Below are positions 22,323 through 31,126 of a stretch of DNA of 64,000 nucleotides, one piece after another (within the stretch, counting starts at the first letter, position 1; each line of letters begins with the position of its first letter). Made by a program: the position numbers and the translations under genes. Below the pieces are notes generated by a model. The model had not been told where the DNA came from. It searched no databases and was given only the letters and a program-made list of their open reading frames with translations. Source of the stretch: an uncultured Mollicutes bacterium (GTDB taxonomy: Bacteria; Bacillota_I; Bacilli_A; ML615J-28; CAG-313). The stretch lies in the NCBI GenBank assembly GCA_900539265.1, contig UQBM01000005.1:18365-82364 (forward strand). Direction: 5' to 3'.

Positions 22323-24091
22323 CTTTTTAAAAAAATAATTAATGATTGAAATAATTTTATTAAAATTTTAAATGGAAAAATAATTATATCCAAAAGAACT
22401 TTAAATAAACCTGGAAAATAAATAATTATTAAAATAATACATACAGCTAAAAATCCTAATATAATAAACATTCCAATAGGATAATTCCAATTCCACAATA
22501 CTTTTATTCCGTTAACTATATCTTTAAAAAAAGTAGAACAATTATATTCTGGTTCTTTACCAACTATAGGTTCATCATTGACACCTTCTAAATTTTTTAA
22601 AGAAAAAACTACTGATTTATAAGTACAAATAATATTCATTATTTGTAATTCTTGAGTAGGATAAATATCATCATAAAAAGCAAAAGGATTATTAGGATTA
22701 ACAATATATTTTTGAATATTTGATGATAAATATAATTTATAATCGTATTTTTTTTCTTTACCATTTGTTAAAATTAAATTATAATCACCTTTTTGAATTT
22801 CCAAAAAATTCATATCTTCAAAAGAAGTAGTATGAGATACAAATGGTCCATCAGGAAAAACAGGTCTATCAATTTCATTATTTTTTTTCAAAATACAAGT
22901 AAGATCATAATAATCTCTTTTACTTGGAATAGTAATTCCTGGAAAAAGTTCATATTCTCGATAAACTGAATAACAAAATTCAATTTCCTCAATTGTATCA
23001 AAAATAATATTATTATAATCAAAAAAATTTAAATAAGCGACCATAACATTATATTTTACAGATACACCAGCAACATTTACAACATAATAATTTTCTTTTC
23101 TAACCAAATAATGATATATTAACTTATCAGTTATAATTTGCATTCTAACTAAATACCAATATCCACTTTTAAAAGATACATAATCATCTTTTAAATTTCC
23201 TTTACTATCAAAAAGAAACTTTGGTACTTGAGTTATATTTAATTCAATAATATATATTTCATCATCTTGAACAAGTCCGAAATATCCAAATTCATTATTA
23301 TATCTTAATATTGAATATTCATAAATAAATTTATTAGCAGAAATAGCTTTGATTTTTCCAAAACTATCAGGTAATGTCAATTCTGATTTTTCATATATCA
23401 AATCATCTGAAGAACTAGAATTAGTATAAGAAAATTTATTATTTAATATATAAAAATCATAAAGTTCATCAATTTTATAAATGATATTTAGCTCTAAAAT
23501 ATTTGTATTAGAACTAATATAACTTGACTGGTAAAAATATCCTGGTATATTTTTTTTTGAAATTAGATAGCCTAATTTCTTTTCTTCAAGTCTTTGTAAA
23601 ATTTCTAATCTTGAACCAAATTCAGAAACATCTATATCTTTCCAGGTTTCACTCTCTCTGATATATCCAGTATCAACTAAATAACTTTCAAATTCTTTCA
23701 AAGATGTGATATAGAAGAAAGGAAAATTATAAGTTCCATCTTCCAACAATCCAGTTCTCAACATAAAATTTTCTTTAGCTTTTTCAATTTCTTCATCTGT
23801 TCCATTAAAGAAATAATACATGTATTCGTTATATCCTGAATATTCATAAAAAGCATTTTCTTTTTGTTCTTCATTTAAATCAGTAAATATAAAATCATAA
23901 GGAGAGATTAAAAGACCTTTTTCATAAAGTCCATTTTGATATTTACTATTCGGTAATTGATTACCATAAATATCAATTGCCTCATATTCTGTTTGTTGGA
24001 TTTCTTGCTTAGCCTTCACTGGTGGTCCTATACTTATTAAAGCTAGCAATAGTATCGAAAATACTATTACTAAACTTATTTTCTTTCGCAT
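22310..24091 (-). CDS. secreted, C-terminally anchored surface protein (pIII/pVI-like candidate), 593 residues
   Basis: The signal peptide is MRKKISLVIVFSILLLALISIGPPVKA. A Tyr/Asn/Asp-rich beta ectodomain follows, then at about 520-593 LWNWNYPIGMF, a membrane segment and amphipathic hydrophobic helices ending KRKKE. Size, export signals and place downstream of the coat gene fit a filamentous-phage minor coat or assembly protein. The region from about residue 137 is shared with the element A chimera, and the later ectodomain differs, as expected if it meets a variable host receptor. No database family recognised. Confidence 0.7.
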   Translation of the reverse strand: MRKKISLVIVFSILLLALISIGPPVKAKQEIQQTEYEAIDIYGNQLPNSKYQNGLYEKGLLISPYDFIFTDLNEEQKENAFYEYSGYNEYMYYFFNGTDEEIEKAKENFMLRTGLLEDGTYNFPFFYITSLKEFESYLVDTGYIRESETWKDIDVSEFGSRLEILQRLEEKKLGYLISKKNIPGYFYQSSYISSNTNILELNIIYKIDELYDFYILNNKFSYTNSSSSDDLIYEKSELTLPDSFGKIKAISANKFIYEYSILRYNNEFGYFGLVQDDEIYIIELNITQVPKFLFDSKGNLKDDYVSFKSGYWYLVRMQIITDKLIYHYLVRKENYYVVNVAGVSVKYNVMVAYLNFFDYNNIIFDTIEEIEFCYSVYREYELFPGITIPSKRDYYDLTCILKKNNEIDRPVFPDGPFVSHTTSFEDMNFLEIQKGDYNLILTNGKEKKYDYKLYLSSNIQKYIVNPNNPFAFYDDIYPTQELQIMNIICTYKSVVFSLKNLEGVNDEPIVGKEPEYNCSTFFKDIVNGIKVLWNWNYPIGMFIILGFLAVCIILIIIYFPGLFKVLLDIIIFPFKILIKLFQSLIIFLKRKKE

Positions 24092-24095
24092 TTTA

Positions 24096-26684
24096 TCACC
24101 TTCTTGTTCTTTTCTTTTTGTTACTAAAAAGTAAAGTAAAAATTCCTACAACAAATAATCCAACTAAACAATAAGCGATAATATCTTCAGTTTTAAGATT
24201 TAACTTTTTACATGAAGAAGTATCAATTGGATCATCTGTTGTAAAATCCATGGCATTTAAGACATTTAAATTAATGTCTATTTCCCCATTAATACCATTT
24301 GTTGATTGATAATTGATTGTATAATTATAAACACCTGGACCTGCAGTTTCATCAGTTAAATATTTACTACTCGATTCGTTTTTTGCAATAAATCTAGTTG
24401 AAAGATTTGTATTTTCAATCAATCCTACTTTTTTTAAATCAGATACTATTTGATTTGTGGAAAGTTTTGAATTAACTGGAAAATATAAATCTTTTCCAAA
24501 TATATAAGAAGAATTAATGTTTTTAGTTACAACAATTTGAATGATATATTCTTTATCATTCATTTTTAATTTATATTGATAACTACCACTAGTTGAAGCA
24601 TTACCAATATAATCAACATCCTCAAATTCATAAATAATTGAATGTTTACAATTCACTATATTTTGAGATATTAAATTTTCTATATCTTCAGGAAGTAAAT
24701 AAGAAGATATATTTTTATAAATAATTGTAGGGCCATAATAGAAATCGTCATGCTCTGTTGTGACAACCACTTCCGCAAAATAATCACTATCACAATCTTG
24801 TTTAAGAATATCTCTATAATAACTTTCATATCCAAGTCTTAACTCATCAAGTGTAGTTAATTTAGATATATTGATTTCTTTTAATTTTGGAATTAAAATC
24901 AACTTTTCAAAACTACATAAATCACTTTTGTCTATTGTTTCTAGATTCCAATATTCTATATCCCAGCTTGTTGCATTTTGTGTATGAACAAGTTCGTTGT
25001 TGTAATAATATTTAATGCCTTTGAAATAAGTATCTATACTTACATATATTTCATTGACATAAAAATTATCTAAATTATCTGTAGATAATGTTATTGTGTC
25101 ACCTACAGTATAATTAGATTGATTATAGGTAAAAATAGTCGACCACTTTCTATCAAAAGCTACTCCTGGAACATCATAGTCATCAAGTGATGTAATTTGA
25201 TAATTTGAAGTTTCAACTATATCACTTTTAATTGGGATTTGTGAATTATTAAAAGTACAAATATAAATTACTTGATATTTAATAGTTTCAACTTTTACAT
25301 AAATCCTACATAGAGTTAAACTATTAATAAAAGATGCTTTGGCACTTTCATAATCATTTAACTCGTATTCATAGCTTGGATCAGAATAGTATCCAATTAT
25401 TCTTTCATTTGAAGAAAGTGAAAGTGTTTGTTCTATAGAAGTCCATTCTGATAAATTGATTTCTTTTACGACTTCACCATTCACTACATAACTAACAACT
25501 TTAGGTTGCCAAGATGCAGGAACCAAAACATAGTTATCATTAGCAAGAATCGTTCCATCAGAACTTGTAATAGTTGCGAGTTTATTTTCTAAATCGGATG
25601 TTTTATAAACATCCCAACTCGTTACAAATTCATTATAATGGCCAGTATCTCTGATAGTCCAAAGATCATTTATCTCCGAAAGATATGTATATTCAGTCGT
25701 GGAATACTCTAAACTACCCATGTCTGCGTCATTGTTTTGATCATGAGCAAAATAAATACTTTTAGTAGTTTCTTCTGCTACTTCAAAATAAATATACATA
25801 TTATCTGTATCATCATTGGTTCTTTGGATTTCAGCTTGTGATGATACATATCCACAATAATAAACGCCCATTGACTCAAGCATAGTTGGATTATCTGTCC
25901 AACAAAGCCACTCAGAACTTTGTTGGTCATAAACATATATTTTTTTATCTGTTGTTAAGTAGTAAGCAGTCATTATTTTCCCATTATTGCTTAAATCAAC
26001 TAATGAATTAACAGGATTATCTGAGAAATTATTTATCTCATAACAATTGAAATAAAGCGGAATTCCTATTAATTCAAATTCATTTGTTTCAACAGAAGAA
26101 CCGATGAAACAATATACATTTATTCTGTTGTCGTTAAAAGGAAGTAAATTACCTTCCTTTTGCCCACAAGTAGAACATGTTTTAGGAGCATATTTAGTTG
26201 CTTCTACCCATGTATGACCTAAAGGTTCTCCCTCTGTTTGTCCACAAATAGAACATGTTTTAGCAGTTGTGCATGTAGCATCAATCCAATCATGAGGACA
26301 ACCGACTGGTTCTTCATAAGTTCCTACAACATAATTTAATTCGCTGATAATATAATCTTTATCATCAGGAATAGTAATTGTAGAAGAAGTATTATTAGAA
26401 ACTTCTGAAAAGATTCCAAAACCTTCAAAATTTCCTTCAAAAAGTTTCCCATCTTTTCCAATACCTAAAATATAATCTACATTATTACCTTCAAATTTGA
26501 TTATGTAATGTTGACCGCCACCATCATCAGGAAAAGTAAATGATGGCGTTATATTAATAGTCAAATTTCTAACATTAACTCCAACAGATAAATCTGTTGA
26601 AGCATTTATCGATTTTTTATTTGTCACAAATGCTATAGTAAACAACATCGCAATAAATAAAAAAATTCTAAATATTTTTTTCAT
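24096..26684 (-). CDS. large secreted adhesin-like phage protein, 862 residues
   Basis: Signal peptide at residues 1-28. At about 129-178 there are two tandem Cys/His repeats (CPHDW..ATCTTAKTCSICG..., LGHTW..ATKYAPKTCSTCG). This is a repeat type common in Firmicutes surface proteins. Several beta domains follow, with MucBP/InlB-like flavour (VVSYVVNGEVVKEINLSEW). The C-terminal membrane anchor is IIAYCLVGLFVVGIFTLLFS and KKKRTRR. It is the best candidate for the receptor-binding tip protein (pIII analogue) of the virion. Unusually long for an inovirus. Confidence 0.72.
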   Translation of the reverse strand: MKKIFRIFLFIAMLFTIAFVTNKKSINASTDLSVGVNVRNLTINITPSFTFPDDGGGQHYIIKFEGNNVDYILGIGKDGKLFEGNFEGFGIFSEVSNNTSSTITIPDDKDYIISELNYVVGTYEEPVGCPHDWIDATCTTAKTCSICGQTEGEPLGHTWVEATKYAPKTCSTCGQKEGNLLPFNDNRINVYCFIGSSVETNEFELIGIPLYFNCYEINNFSDNPVNSLVDLSNNGKIMTAYYLTTDKKIYVYDQQSSEWLCWTDNPTMLESMGVYYCGYVSSQAEIQRTNDDTDNMYIYFEVAEETTKSIYFAHDQNNDADMGSLEYSTTEYTYLSEINDLWTIRDTGHYNEFVTSWDVYKTSDLENKLATITSSDGTILANDNYVLVPASWQPKVVSYVVNGEVVKEINLSEWTSIEQTLSLSSNERIIGYYSDPSYEYELNDYESAKASFINSLTLCRIYVKVETIKYQVIYICTFNNSQIPIKSDIVETSNYQITSLDDYDVPGVAFDRKWSTIFTYNQSNYTVGDTITLSTDNLDNFYVNEIYVSIDTYFKGIKYYYNNELVHTQNATSWDIEYWNLETIDKSDLCSFEKLILIPKLKEINISKLTTLDELRLGYESYYRDILKQDCDSDYFAEVVVTTEHDDFYYGPTIIYKNISSYLLPEDIENLISQNIVNCKHSIIYEFEDVDYIGNASTSGSYQYKLKMNDKEYIIQIVVTKNINSSYIFGKDLYFPVNSKLSTNQIVSDLKKVGLIENTNLSTRFIAKNESSSKYLTDETAGPGVYNYTINYQSTNGINGEIDINLNVLNAMDFTTDDPIDTSSCKKLNLKTEDIIAYCLVGLFVVGIFTLLFSNKKKRTRR

Positions 26685-27020
26685 TTAATCAATTCCTTTC
26701 TGAATTTCTTTAATTCTATTTATTAATTTTCCTAATTCTTCTGAAATAGGCATAAAATTTCTATGACAATGAAAATACTTTAAAGTATATTCAATTGGAG
26801 TTTTAAATTTATGATGTTGTTTTTCCTCATCTGTTAAAACTCTTTTTTTACGATAAGTTTGTAAGTACAATTTTGCATTGTACTCAATATTATCAAGTGA
26901 ATTTGCAATAGATATTGCATTGTCACTTCTCAAAACTAAAGTTTCTAATTTTTTTAAATATTCTTTACCCTCAAAAATTAAATTTTTATATAAATTATTT
27001 AATTCTAATTTTAATTCCAT
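26685..27020 (-). CDS. 111-residue helical phage protein
   Basis: Charged helical protein without signal peptide or membrane segment. It contains LTDEEKQHHKFKTPIEYTLKYFHCHRNF and Leu/Lys-rich helices. It lies between the coat-gene terminator and the adhesin gene, one base from the latter. GAGGTAAAAGAAT precedes the start. Unknown function; possibly cytoplasmic (packaging or DNA-binding). Confidence 0.6.
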   Translation of the reverse strand: MELKLELNNLYKNLIFEGKEYLKKLETLVLRSDNAISIANSLDNIEYNAKLYLQTYRKKRVLTDEEKQHHKFKTPIEYTLKYFHCHRNFMPISEELGKLINRIKEIQKGID

Positions 27021-27040
27021 ATTCTTTTACCTCTTAATTT

Positions 27041-27078
27041 AAAAGCCTATAATTAATTTTTAACTATAGGCTTTTTTT
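27041..27078. terminator. hairpin downstream of coat gene
   Basis: AAAAGCCTATA / TATAGGCTTTT, an 11-bp perfect stem (27041-27051 and 27065-27075). Read leftward, four T follow the stem; read rightward, seven. Ff phages have a terminator at the equivalent place after gene VIII, which raises coat expression. Confidence 0.7.
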
Positions 27079-27088
27079 ACATCATTTT

Positions 27089-27280
27089 TTATCGAATATG
27101 TTTTTTAGCAAATCGAAAAACAACATATCCTACTACTGCAACTACTACAACCGATAGCAATATCCAACCTGTAGCTTGCATTTCTGGCTTTGCAAAAAAA
27201 TCATTGATTTTTTCTGCAGCACTTTTTGTATCTGTAGTTTCTGTTAAAGAAACAATAGTTTCTAATAATTTTTCTTTCAT
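27089..27280 (-). CDS. major coat protein candidate (pVIII-like)
   Basis: This 63-residue protein has an amphipathic N-terminal half (residues 1-33, MKEKLLETIVSLTETTDTKS...), one membrane helix at about 38-56 (TGWILLSVVVVAVVGYVVF) and a basic C-terminus (RFAKKHIR). This three-part design is the textbook filamentous major coat protein: the basic end contacts DNA inside the virion. No cleaved leader is obvious. AAAGGAAAAAT precedes the ATG, and a terminator hairpin follows, as in Ff phages. Confidence 0.82.
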   Translation of the reverse strand: MKEKLLETIVSLTETTDTKSAAEKINDFFAKPEMQATGWILLSVVVVAVVGYVVFRFAKKHIR

Positions 27281-27310
27281 TATTTTTCCTTTCTGTCAGT
27301 TAACTGACTA

Positions 27311-27943
27311 TTAAATTAATTCTTGATTATCATTTGTAAATTCTAAATCTTCAGATGTAGCTTCTACAAATGTTACTGGAGCGATGTATTTATTTTTAAT
27401 TAATTTTGAAATTGTATCAAGAGTGATATGATTAAAAAATATACTCTTGACACAATCGTAGCTAATAAATAATTGTAATCTATAATGTCTGGTTCCATCT
27501 GCAGGATTAACTCCTGTGATAAACCGACCATACCTAGGTAACTGAATAACAGAGTCAGTGATTTCAGGGTTTTTACCCATTGATAAATAGATGTTAACTA
27601 ATTCATTTCTAGTCAAACGAACTGAGTTATCATCATTGAGTCTAATAAACTCACTAAATTTATTGACTTTAAAACCATTATAAATTAATTGTGTTTTATC
27701 CTTTTCATCTTGAAAAGGATATACTCTCAAAGAGATTGAATCTCTTTGATTATTATTTTTATTGGTGAATTTAGTCACCAATTGAATCAACACTAAAGGA
27801 AATTTTTTAATATCCTCTTTAGTTAATTCTTTTCGAGGTATAAAATTATCATCTTTAATAATTGTTATTCCTGCATAACCACTTTCAATTAAATTTTCTT
27901 TTTTTGTTACTTGTGGCTTTGTTGCCATTTCTTTTTCACTCAT
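27311..27943 (-). CDS. 210-residue phage protein upstream of coat gene (ssDNA-binding candidate)
   Basis: Beta-rich, no signal peptide. Starts MSEKEMATKPQVTKKENLI and contains SISLRVYPFQDEKDKTQLIYNGFKVNKFSEF. In Ff-type gene order the single-stranded DNA-binding protein precedes the coat genes, so that role is possible, but no diagnostic motif is seen. Its first codons are fused to surface-protein sequence in element A. GGAG precedes the ATG. Confidence 0.6.
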   Translation of the reverse strand: MSEKEMATKPQVTKKENLIESGYAGITIIKDDNFIPRKELTKEDIKKFPLVLIQLVTKFTNKNNNQRDSISLRVYPFQDEKDKTQLIYNGFKVNKFSEFIRLNDDNSVRLTRNELVNIYLSMGKNPEITDSVIQLPRYGRFITGVNPADGTRHYRLQLFISYDCVKSIFFNHITLDTISKLIKNKYIAPVTFVEATSEDLEFTNDNQELI

Positions 27944-27952
27944 TTTATTTCT

Positions 27953-28319
27953 CCTTTAAATTTAATTTTTGTATTTTTTAGGATTAAAAAATCTATCTAA
28001 TTCTTCTAAACTTAAATCATTAGAAGAAAGATTTTTAATCTTTTGATTAAGATTACGATTTTTTTCATAATCCTTATGCCAGTCAGGAACTTTCCTAATT
28101 GGTTTTTGTTTTAAAATTCCATAACATTCTTGCCTTTTTTCCTCTAACTTTTTCAAATCATCCCTATCCAAATTATACTTAGCTCTATTCAAATGATAAT
28201 AATTGATTTGTTTAATTTGCTTTTCTGGATCCTTTGACCAAGGACAAGAATTTAAAATTTTACTTTTAAAATTTTGCCAACTCATAAACTATTTTATTTA
28301 TCCTTTAAATTTAATTTTT
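27953..28319. repeat. 18-bp direct repeats flanking the 107-residue gene
   Basis: CCTTTAAATTTAATTTTT occurs at 27953-27970 and again at 28302-28319. Element A has one copy (17 of 18 bases) at 13578-13595 and no gene between, so recombination between these repeats explains the second deletion. Confidence 0.8.
27962..28285 (-). CDS. 107-residue basic, coiled phage protein
   Basis: Lys/Glu/Asn-rich helical protein with WxxF start (MSWQNFKSKIL), a DDLKKLEEKRQECYGIL coiled region and FNPKKYKN end. No membrane segment. Bounded by 18-bp repeats and absent from element A. It is therefore dispensable for the satellite. Unrecognised. Confidence 0.55.
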   Translation of the reverse strand: MSWQNFKSKILNSCPWSKDPEKQIKQINYYHLNRAKYNLDRDDLKKLEEKRQECYGILKQKPIRKVPDWHKDYEKNRNLNQKIKNLSSNDLSLEELDRFFNPKKYKN

Positions 28320-28333
28320 TTTGTTCGACAACA

Positions 28334-28633
28334 TTATTTAAACGGATTAGGCATAATTACTGAATTTGTCTTACGTGGAATGGCTCCTACCGCTTTAGAA
28401 TTATTATGTTTGTATGCTTTTGCATTATCTGATCTAGCTTTTAAATATCCACGTCTAAAAGCAATTTGAGAATCAGAGATTCGTTTTGGTAAACCATCTT
28501 TATTCTTTTTTACTTCTTTAAAATTAGTAATAAGAATTTGATGCTTTAATTCATATGCATACTTCTTTGACTTTTCATAAGGATTAAGTAATCTTACTAC
28601 TTCACCTTTTTTAGTCACAACATCTCTAGCCAT
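28334..28633 (-). CDS. 99-residue basic att-proximal protein (element B copy)
   Basis: Nearly identical to 13609-13908; the identity extends through the flanks (about 28320-28715 versus 13597-13985). Pattern SDSQIAFRRGYLKARSDNAKAYKH. AAAGGAGT lies before the ATG, and its AGAAAG core can pair with an upstream CTTTCT, so translation may be hairpin-controlled. First phage gene downstream of the tRNA-Arg on the same strand. Kept in the deleted element A, which implies a useful function. Confidence 0.7.
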   Translation of the reverse strand: MARDVVTKKGEVVRLLNPYEKSKKYAYELKHQILITNFKEVKKNKDGLPKRISDSQIAFRRGYLKARSDNAKAYKHNNSKAVGAIPRKTNSVIMPNPFK

Positions 28634-28703
28634 ATTTTTTTTTACTCCTTTCTTTAAAAATTTTTAGAAAGGTTCTTTTTAATTTTTTTTAGAGGAGATA
28701 AAA

Positions 28704-28739
28704 AATAAAAAAAAGAACCTAATCATACGATTAAGTTCT
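28704..28739 (-). terminator. tRNA-Arg terminator (phage-supplied copy)
   Basis: Read leftward, AGAACTTAATC / GATTAGGTTCT forms an 11-bp stem with one G-U pair, followed by seven or more T. Confidence 0.8.
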
Positions 28740-28753
28740 TAAAAAACTTTATA

Positions 28754-28830
28754 TGGCGTCCCAGAAGAGATTCGAACTCCCGACACACGGCTTAGAAGGC
28801 CGTTGCTCTATCCAACTGAGCTACTGGGAC
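28754..28830 (-). tRNA. tRNA-Arg (anticodon UCU)
   Basis: 77-nt cloverleaf with perfect acceptor GTCCCAG...CTGGGAC, anticodon stem ACGGC / GCCGT with loop CTTCTAA, T-loop TTCGAAT and encoded CCA. It is the only complete copy. Its 3' 55 bases are repeated at 14024 and (40 bases, decayed) at 10759, making it the integration target of elements A and B. Confidence 0.97.
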
Positions 28831-28920
28831 ATCCAAAATTACTATACTATTATACACCTTTTTATCAATTTTGTAAAGTTATTTGAATATATAATGATTA
28901 AATCCATAATGTTTTTTTGA

Positions 28921-28934
28921 TTAAAGCGTTTACA
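28921..28934. promoter_or_regulatory. possible catabolite-responsive element (cre) upstream of liv genes
   Basis: TTAAAGCGTTTACA matches 13 of 14 positions of the CcpA consensus TGWAANCGNTNWCA. It lies about 36 bases before a TATAAT at 28970-28975. No CcpA gene is in the window. Confidence 0.45.
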
Positions 28935-29006
28935 TTACCGAAAATATAAAAAAATATAAATAATTGTTATATAATATAAGATATTTATTTAAAAATGGAG
29001 GTACTT

Positions 29007-30188
29007 ATGAAAAAGTTAATGAAAATAATATCTTTATTTACTTTAGTAGTTGTATTAATATTGACAATGACTTCATGTAAAAAAGATAAAAAGGATACTA
29101 TTAGAATTGCTTCTGTTGGACCAATATCAGGTGATGTCGCAATTTACGGAAATTCTACTAAAAAAGGTATTGAACTTGCAATTGAAGAAATAAATAAAAA
29201 TGGTGGAATTATGGTTGGTGACAAGCAAATGAAAATTGAATGGATAGGAATGATAGATGATGAGGCATCATCAGATAAGGCTGCTACAGCTTTTAATACT
29301 CAATATGCCAAAAATATTGATTTAATGTTAGGGGCTATTACTTCAGGGGCTACCGAAGGACTAGTAGGGCAAGCAATTGGGAAAAAACTATTAGTTATTA
29401 CACCAACTGGAACTGCTGATTATATTACTATAGGTAAAAATGGTGATGAAAGAGATTTAAGGACTAATATATTTAGAGCTTGTTTTAATGATTCTTATCA
29501 AGGCGAAGTTGCTGCAAAATTTATTAGTAATAATTTGAGAAAAACAAAAGTTGCAGTATTGTATAATAATGAAGATTCTTATTCAATGGGGTTATATAAT
29601 TCATTTAAAAATATGGCTTCTACAAACAATATTGATATCGTATATGAGCAATCATATCAAAATAATATTGTTGAGTTTAAAACACAATGGAATTCAATAA
29701 AATCTAGTGGTGCTGAAGTTGTTTTCCTTCCAGAGTATTATGAAAAAGTTGTAACAATTGTTTCTCAAGGCCGTGATTCAGGATATAATGGTACTATTGT
29801 AGGTGCAGATGGTTGGGATGGTGTCTTATCTGTTGATGGAGTGGATGAGAATGATTTTACTAATTGTTATTTTAGTAATCATTTTGCAGTAGATTCTAAT
29901 GAACCTGTTGTAAATAATTTTGTTAATTCTTATAAATCAAAATATAATGAAAATCCAACATCGTTTGCTGCACTTGGATATGATGCCGTATATATTTATA
30001 AAAAAGCTGTAGAAGAAGCTAAATCAATTGAATTTGATAAGGTTTTAGAAGTATTAACTAGTAGTAATTTTTATGCTGACGTTGTTACTGGTAGAATTAC
30101 CTTTTCTGCAAATGGTAATGCGGTAAAGCCAGCTGTTGTGATGACTTTTGAAAATAAAACTTACAAATATTATACAACAGTTGAATAA
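29007..30188 (+). CDS. livJ: branched-chain amino acid ABC transporter substrate-binding lipoprotein
   Basis: This 393-residue protein has a lipoprotein signal with lipobox TMTSC. A type I periplasmic-binding fold of the Liv family follows: IRIASVGPISGDVAIYGNSTKKGIELAIEEINKNGG, with the ITSGATEGL ligand-binding region. It binds Leu/Ile/Val or a related amide at the outer face of the membrane. ATGGAGG is the ribosome binding site, so the ATG at 29007 is used rather than 28995. A hairpin between this gene and livH probably lowers expression of the downstream genes. Confidence 0.92.
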   Translation: MKKLMKIISLFTLVVVLILTMTSCKKDKKDTIRIASVGPISGDVAIYGNSTKKGIELAIEEINKNGGIMVGDKQMKIEWIGMIDDEASSDKAATAFNTQYAKNIDLMLGAITSGATEGLVGQAIGKKLLVITPTGTADYITIGKNGDERDLRTNIFRACFNDSYQGEVAAKFISNNLRKTKVAVLYNNEDSYSMGLYNSFKNMASTNNIDIVYEQSYQNNIVEFKTQWNSIKSSGAEVVFLPEYYEKVVTIVSQGRDSGYNGTIVGADGWDGVLSVDGVDENDFTNCYFSNHFAVDSNEPVVNNFVNSYKSKYNENPTSFAALGYDAVYIYKKAVEEAKSIEFDKVLEVLTSSNFYADVVTGRITFSANGNAVKPAVVMTFENKTYKYYTTVE

Positions 30189-30198
30189 TAAATAGTTT

Positions 30199-30227
30199 AT
30201 AGCATAGATTCTTCTATGCTATTTTTA
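30199..30227 (+). terminator. hairpin between livJ and livH (attenuator)
   Basis: ATAGCATAGA / TCTATGCTAT, a 10-bp stem, then TTTTTA. It probably lets a fraction of transcripts continue, giving excess binding protein. Confidence 0.7.
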
Positions 30228-30249
30228 AAATAATTTTAAGGAGAATATT

Positions 30250-31125
30250 ATGTGGAACAATTTATATAGTGGTTTTATAAATGGTCTTGGAATGGGAAGC
30301 ATTTATGCACTTATCGCAATAGGATATACAATGGTATATGGAATTGCTAGAATGATTAATTTCGCCCATGGTGAATTCATTACAATTGGAGCGTTTGTAT
30401 CATATGGAACAGCTGCTTTAATTGGTGCTAATCCTATTACAATGGTCATTTGTATAATTGCATCAATGTTAGTTTGTGCAATTGTTTCGGTAATTACTGA
30501 AAAATTAGCATATTATCCTTTAAGAAAACGCAATACAAAAAAAATAACTGCTCTGATAACAGCAATAGGGGTTAGTTATATTATATATTCTATTTTTAAT
30601 ATAAAATTTCAAGAGCAAAAAGGATCACCTAAATTTTTAAATCTAACGGATTTTCAGTTGACAATTATAACCATTATAATTACAATAGTAACAGTTTTAT
30701 TAATAACTTTATTTATTAATAAAACTAAGTTTGGTAAAGCTATGCGCGCAACCTCAGAAAACCCTTCTGCAGCAAAACTTATGGGAATAAATAATGATGC
30801 AATGATTTCATTAACCTTTGCAATTGGTGCTGCACTTGCTGGAATTGGAGCCGTGGTATACTGTCTTAGAATCCCTTATTTCAAATTTTCAGTAGGTACT
30901 GAGGCAATTGGTTTAATTCCTTTTGTTGCAGCAGTTGTTGGAGGAATTGGTAGTTTACCAGGAGCAGTTATTGGCGGTTTTATAATAGGGATTGTACAAC
31001 AACTTTCGATGGCTTTTCCAGTTACTTCAACGTGGACGCCAGCTATTGTATATGGATTATTAATTTTGATTTTAATGATTAAACCGACAGGGATTCTTGG
31101 TAAAATGGTTGGAGAGAAGGTATAA
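30250..31125 (+). CDS. livH: branched-chain amino acid ABC transporter permease LivH
   Basis: This 291-residue protein has about eight membrane segments and family motifs GLGMGSIYALIAIGYTMVYG, INFAHGEF and FGKAMRATSENPSAAKLMGIN (the cytoplasmic EAA-like loop contacting the ATPases). It pairs with LivM to form the channel. AAGGAG precedes the ATG. Two bases separate it from livM's start codon. Confidence 0.93.
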   Translation: MWNNLYSGFINGLGMGSIYALIAIGYTMVYGIARMINFAHGEFITIGAFVSYGTAALIGANPITMVICIIASMLVCAIVSVITEKLAYYPLRKRNTKKITALITAIGVSYIIYSIFNIKFQEQKGSPKFLNLTDFQLTIITIIITIVTVLLITLFINKTKFGKAMRATSENPSAAKLMGINNDAMISLTFAIGAALAGIGAVVYCLRIPYFKFSVGTEAIGLIPFVAAVVGGIGSLPGAVIGGFIIGIVQQLSMAFPVTSTWTPAIVYGLLILILMIKPTGILGKMVGEKV

Positions 31126-31126
31126 G

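Larger units (their letters stand above)
14079..28808. mobile_element. Element B: inovirus-like filamentous prophage
   Basis: 14.7 kb between tRNA-Arg repeats. Hallmarks: tyrosine integrase by the left att site, Rep_trans-type replication initiator, Zot/pI-like ATPase with a membrane segment, tiny single-pass membrane proteins, a 63-residue major-coat-like protein, and large secreted surface proteins with C-terminal anchors. No capsid, terminase, portal, tail or lysis genes are seen, which argues against a tailed phage. It is at the large end of inovirus sizes. Most genes run leftward; a two-gene block at 21.8-22.3 kb runs rightward. Confidence 0.85.

Noticed and set aside
14079..28808. Element B as a tailed prophage or conjugative element
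   Set aside because: No terminase, portal, capsid, tail, lysis, relaxase or type IV secretion genes. The Zot-like ATPase, coat-like protein and Rep fit a filamentous phage.
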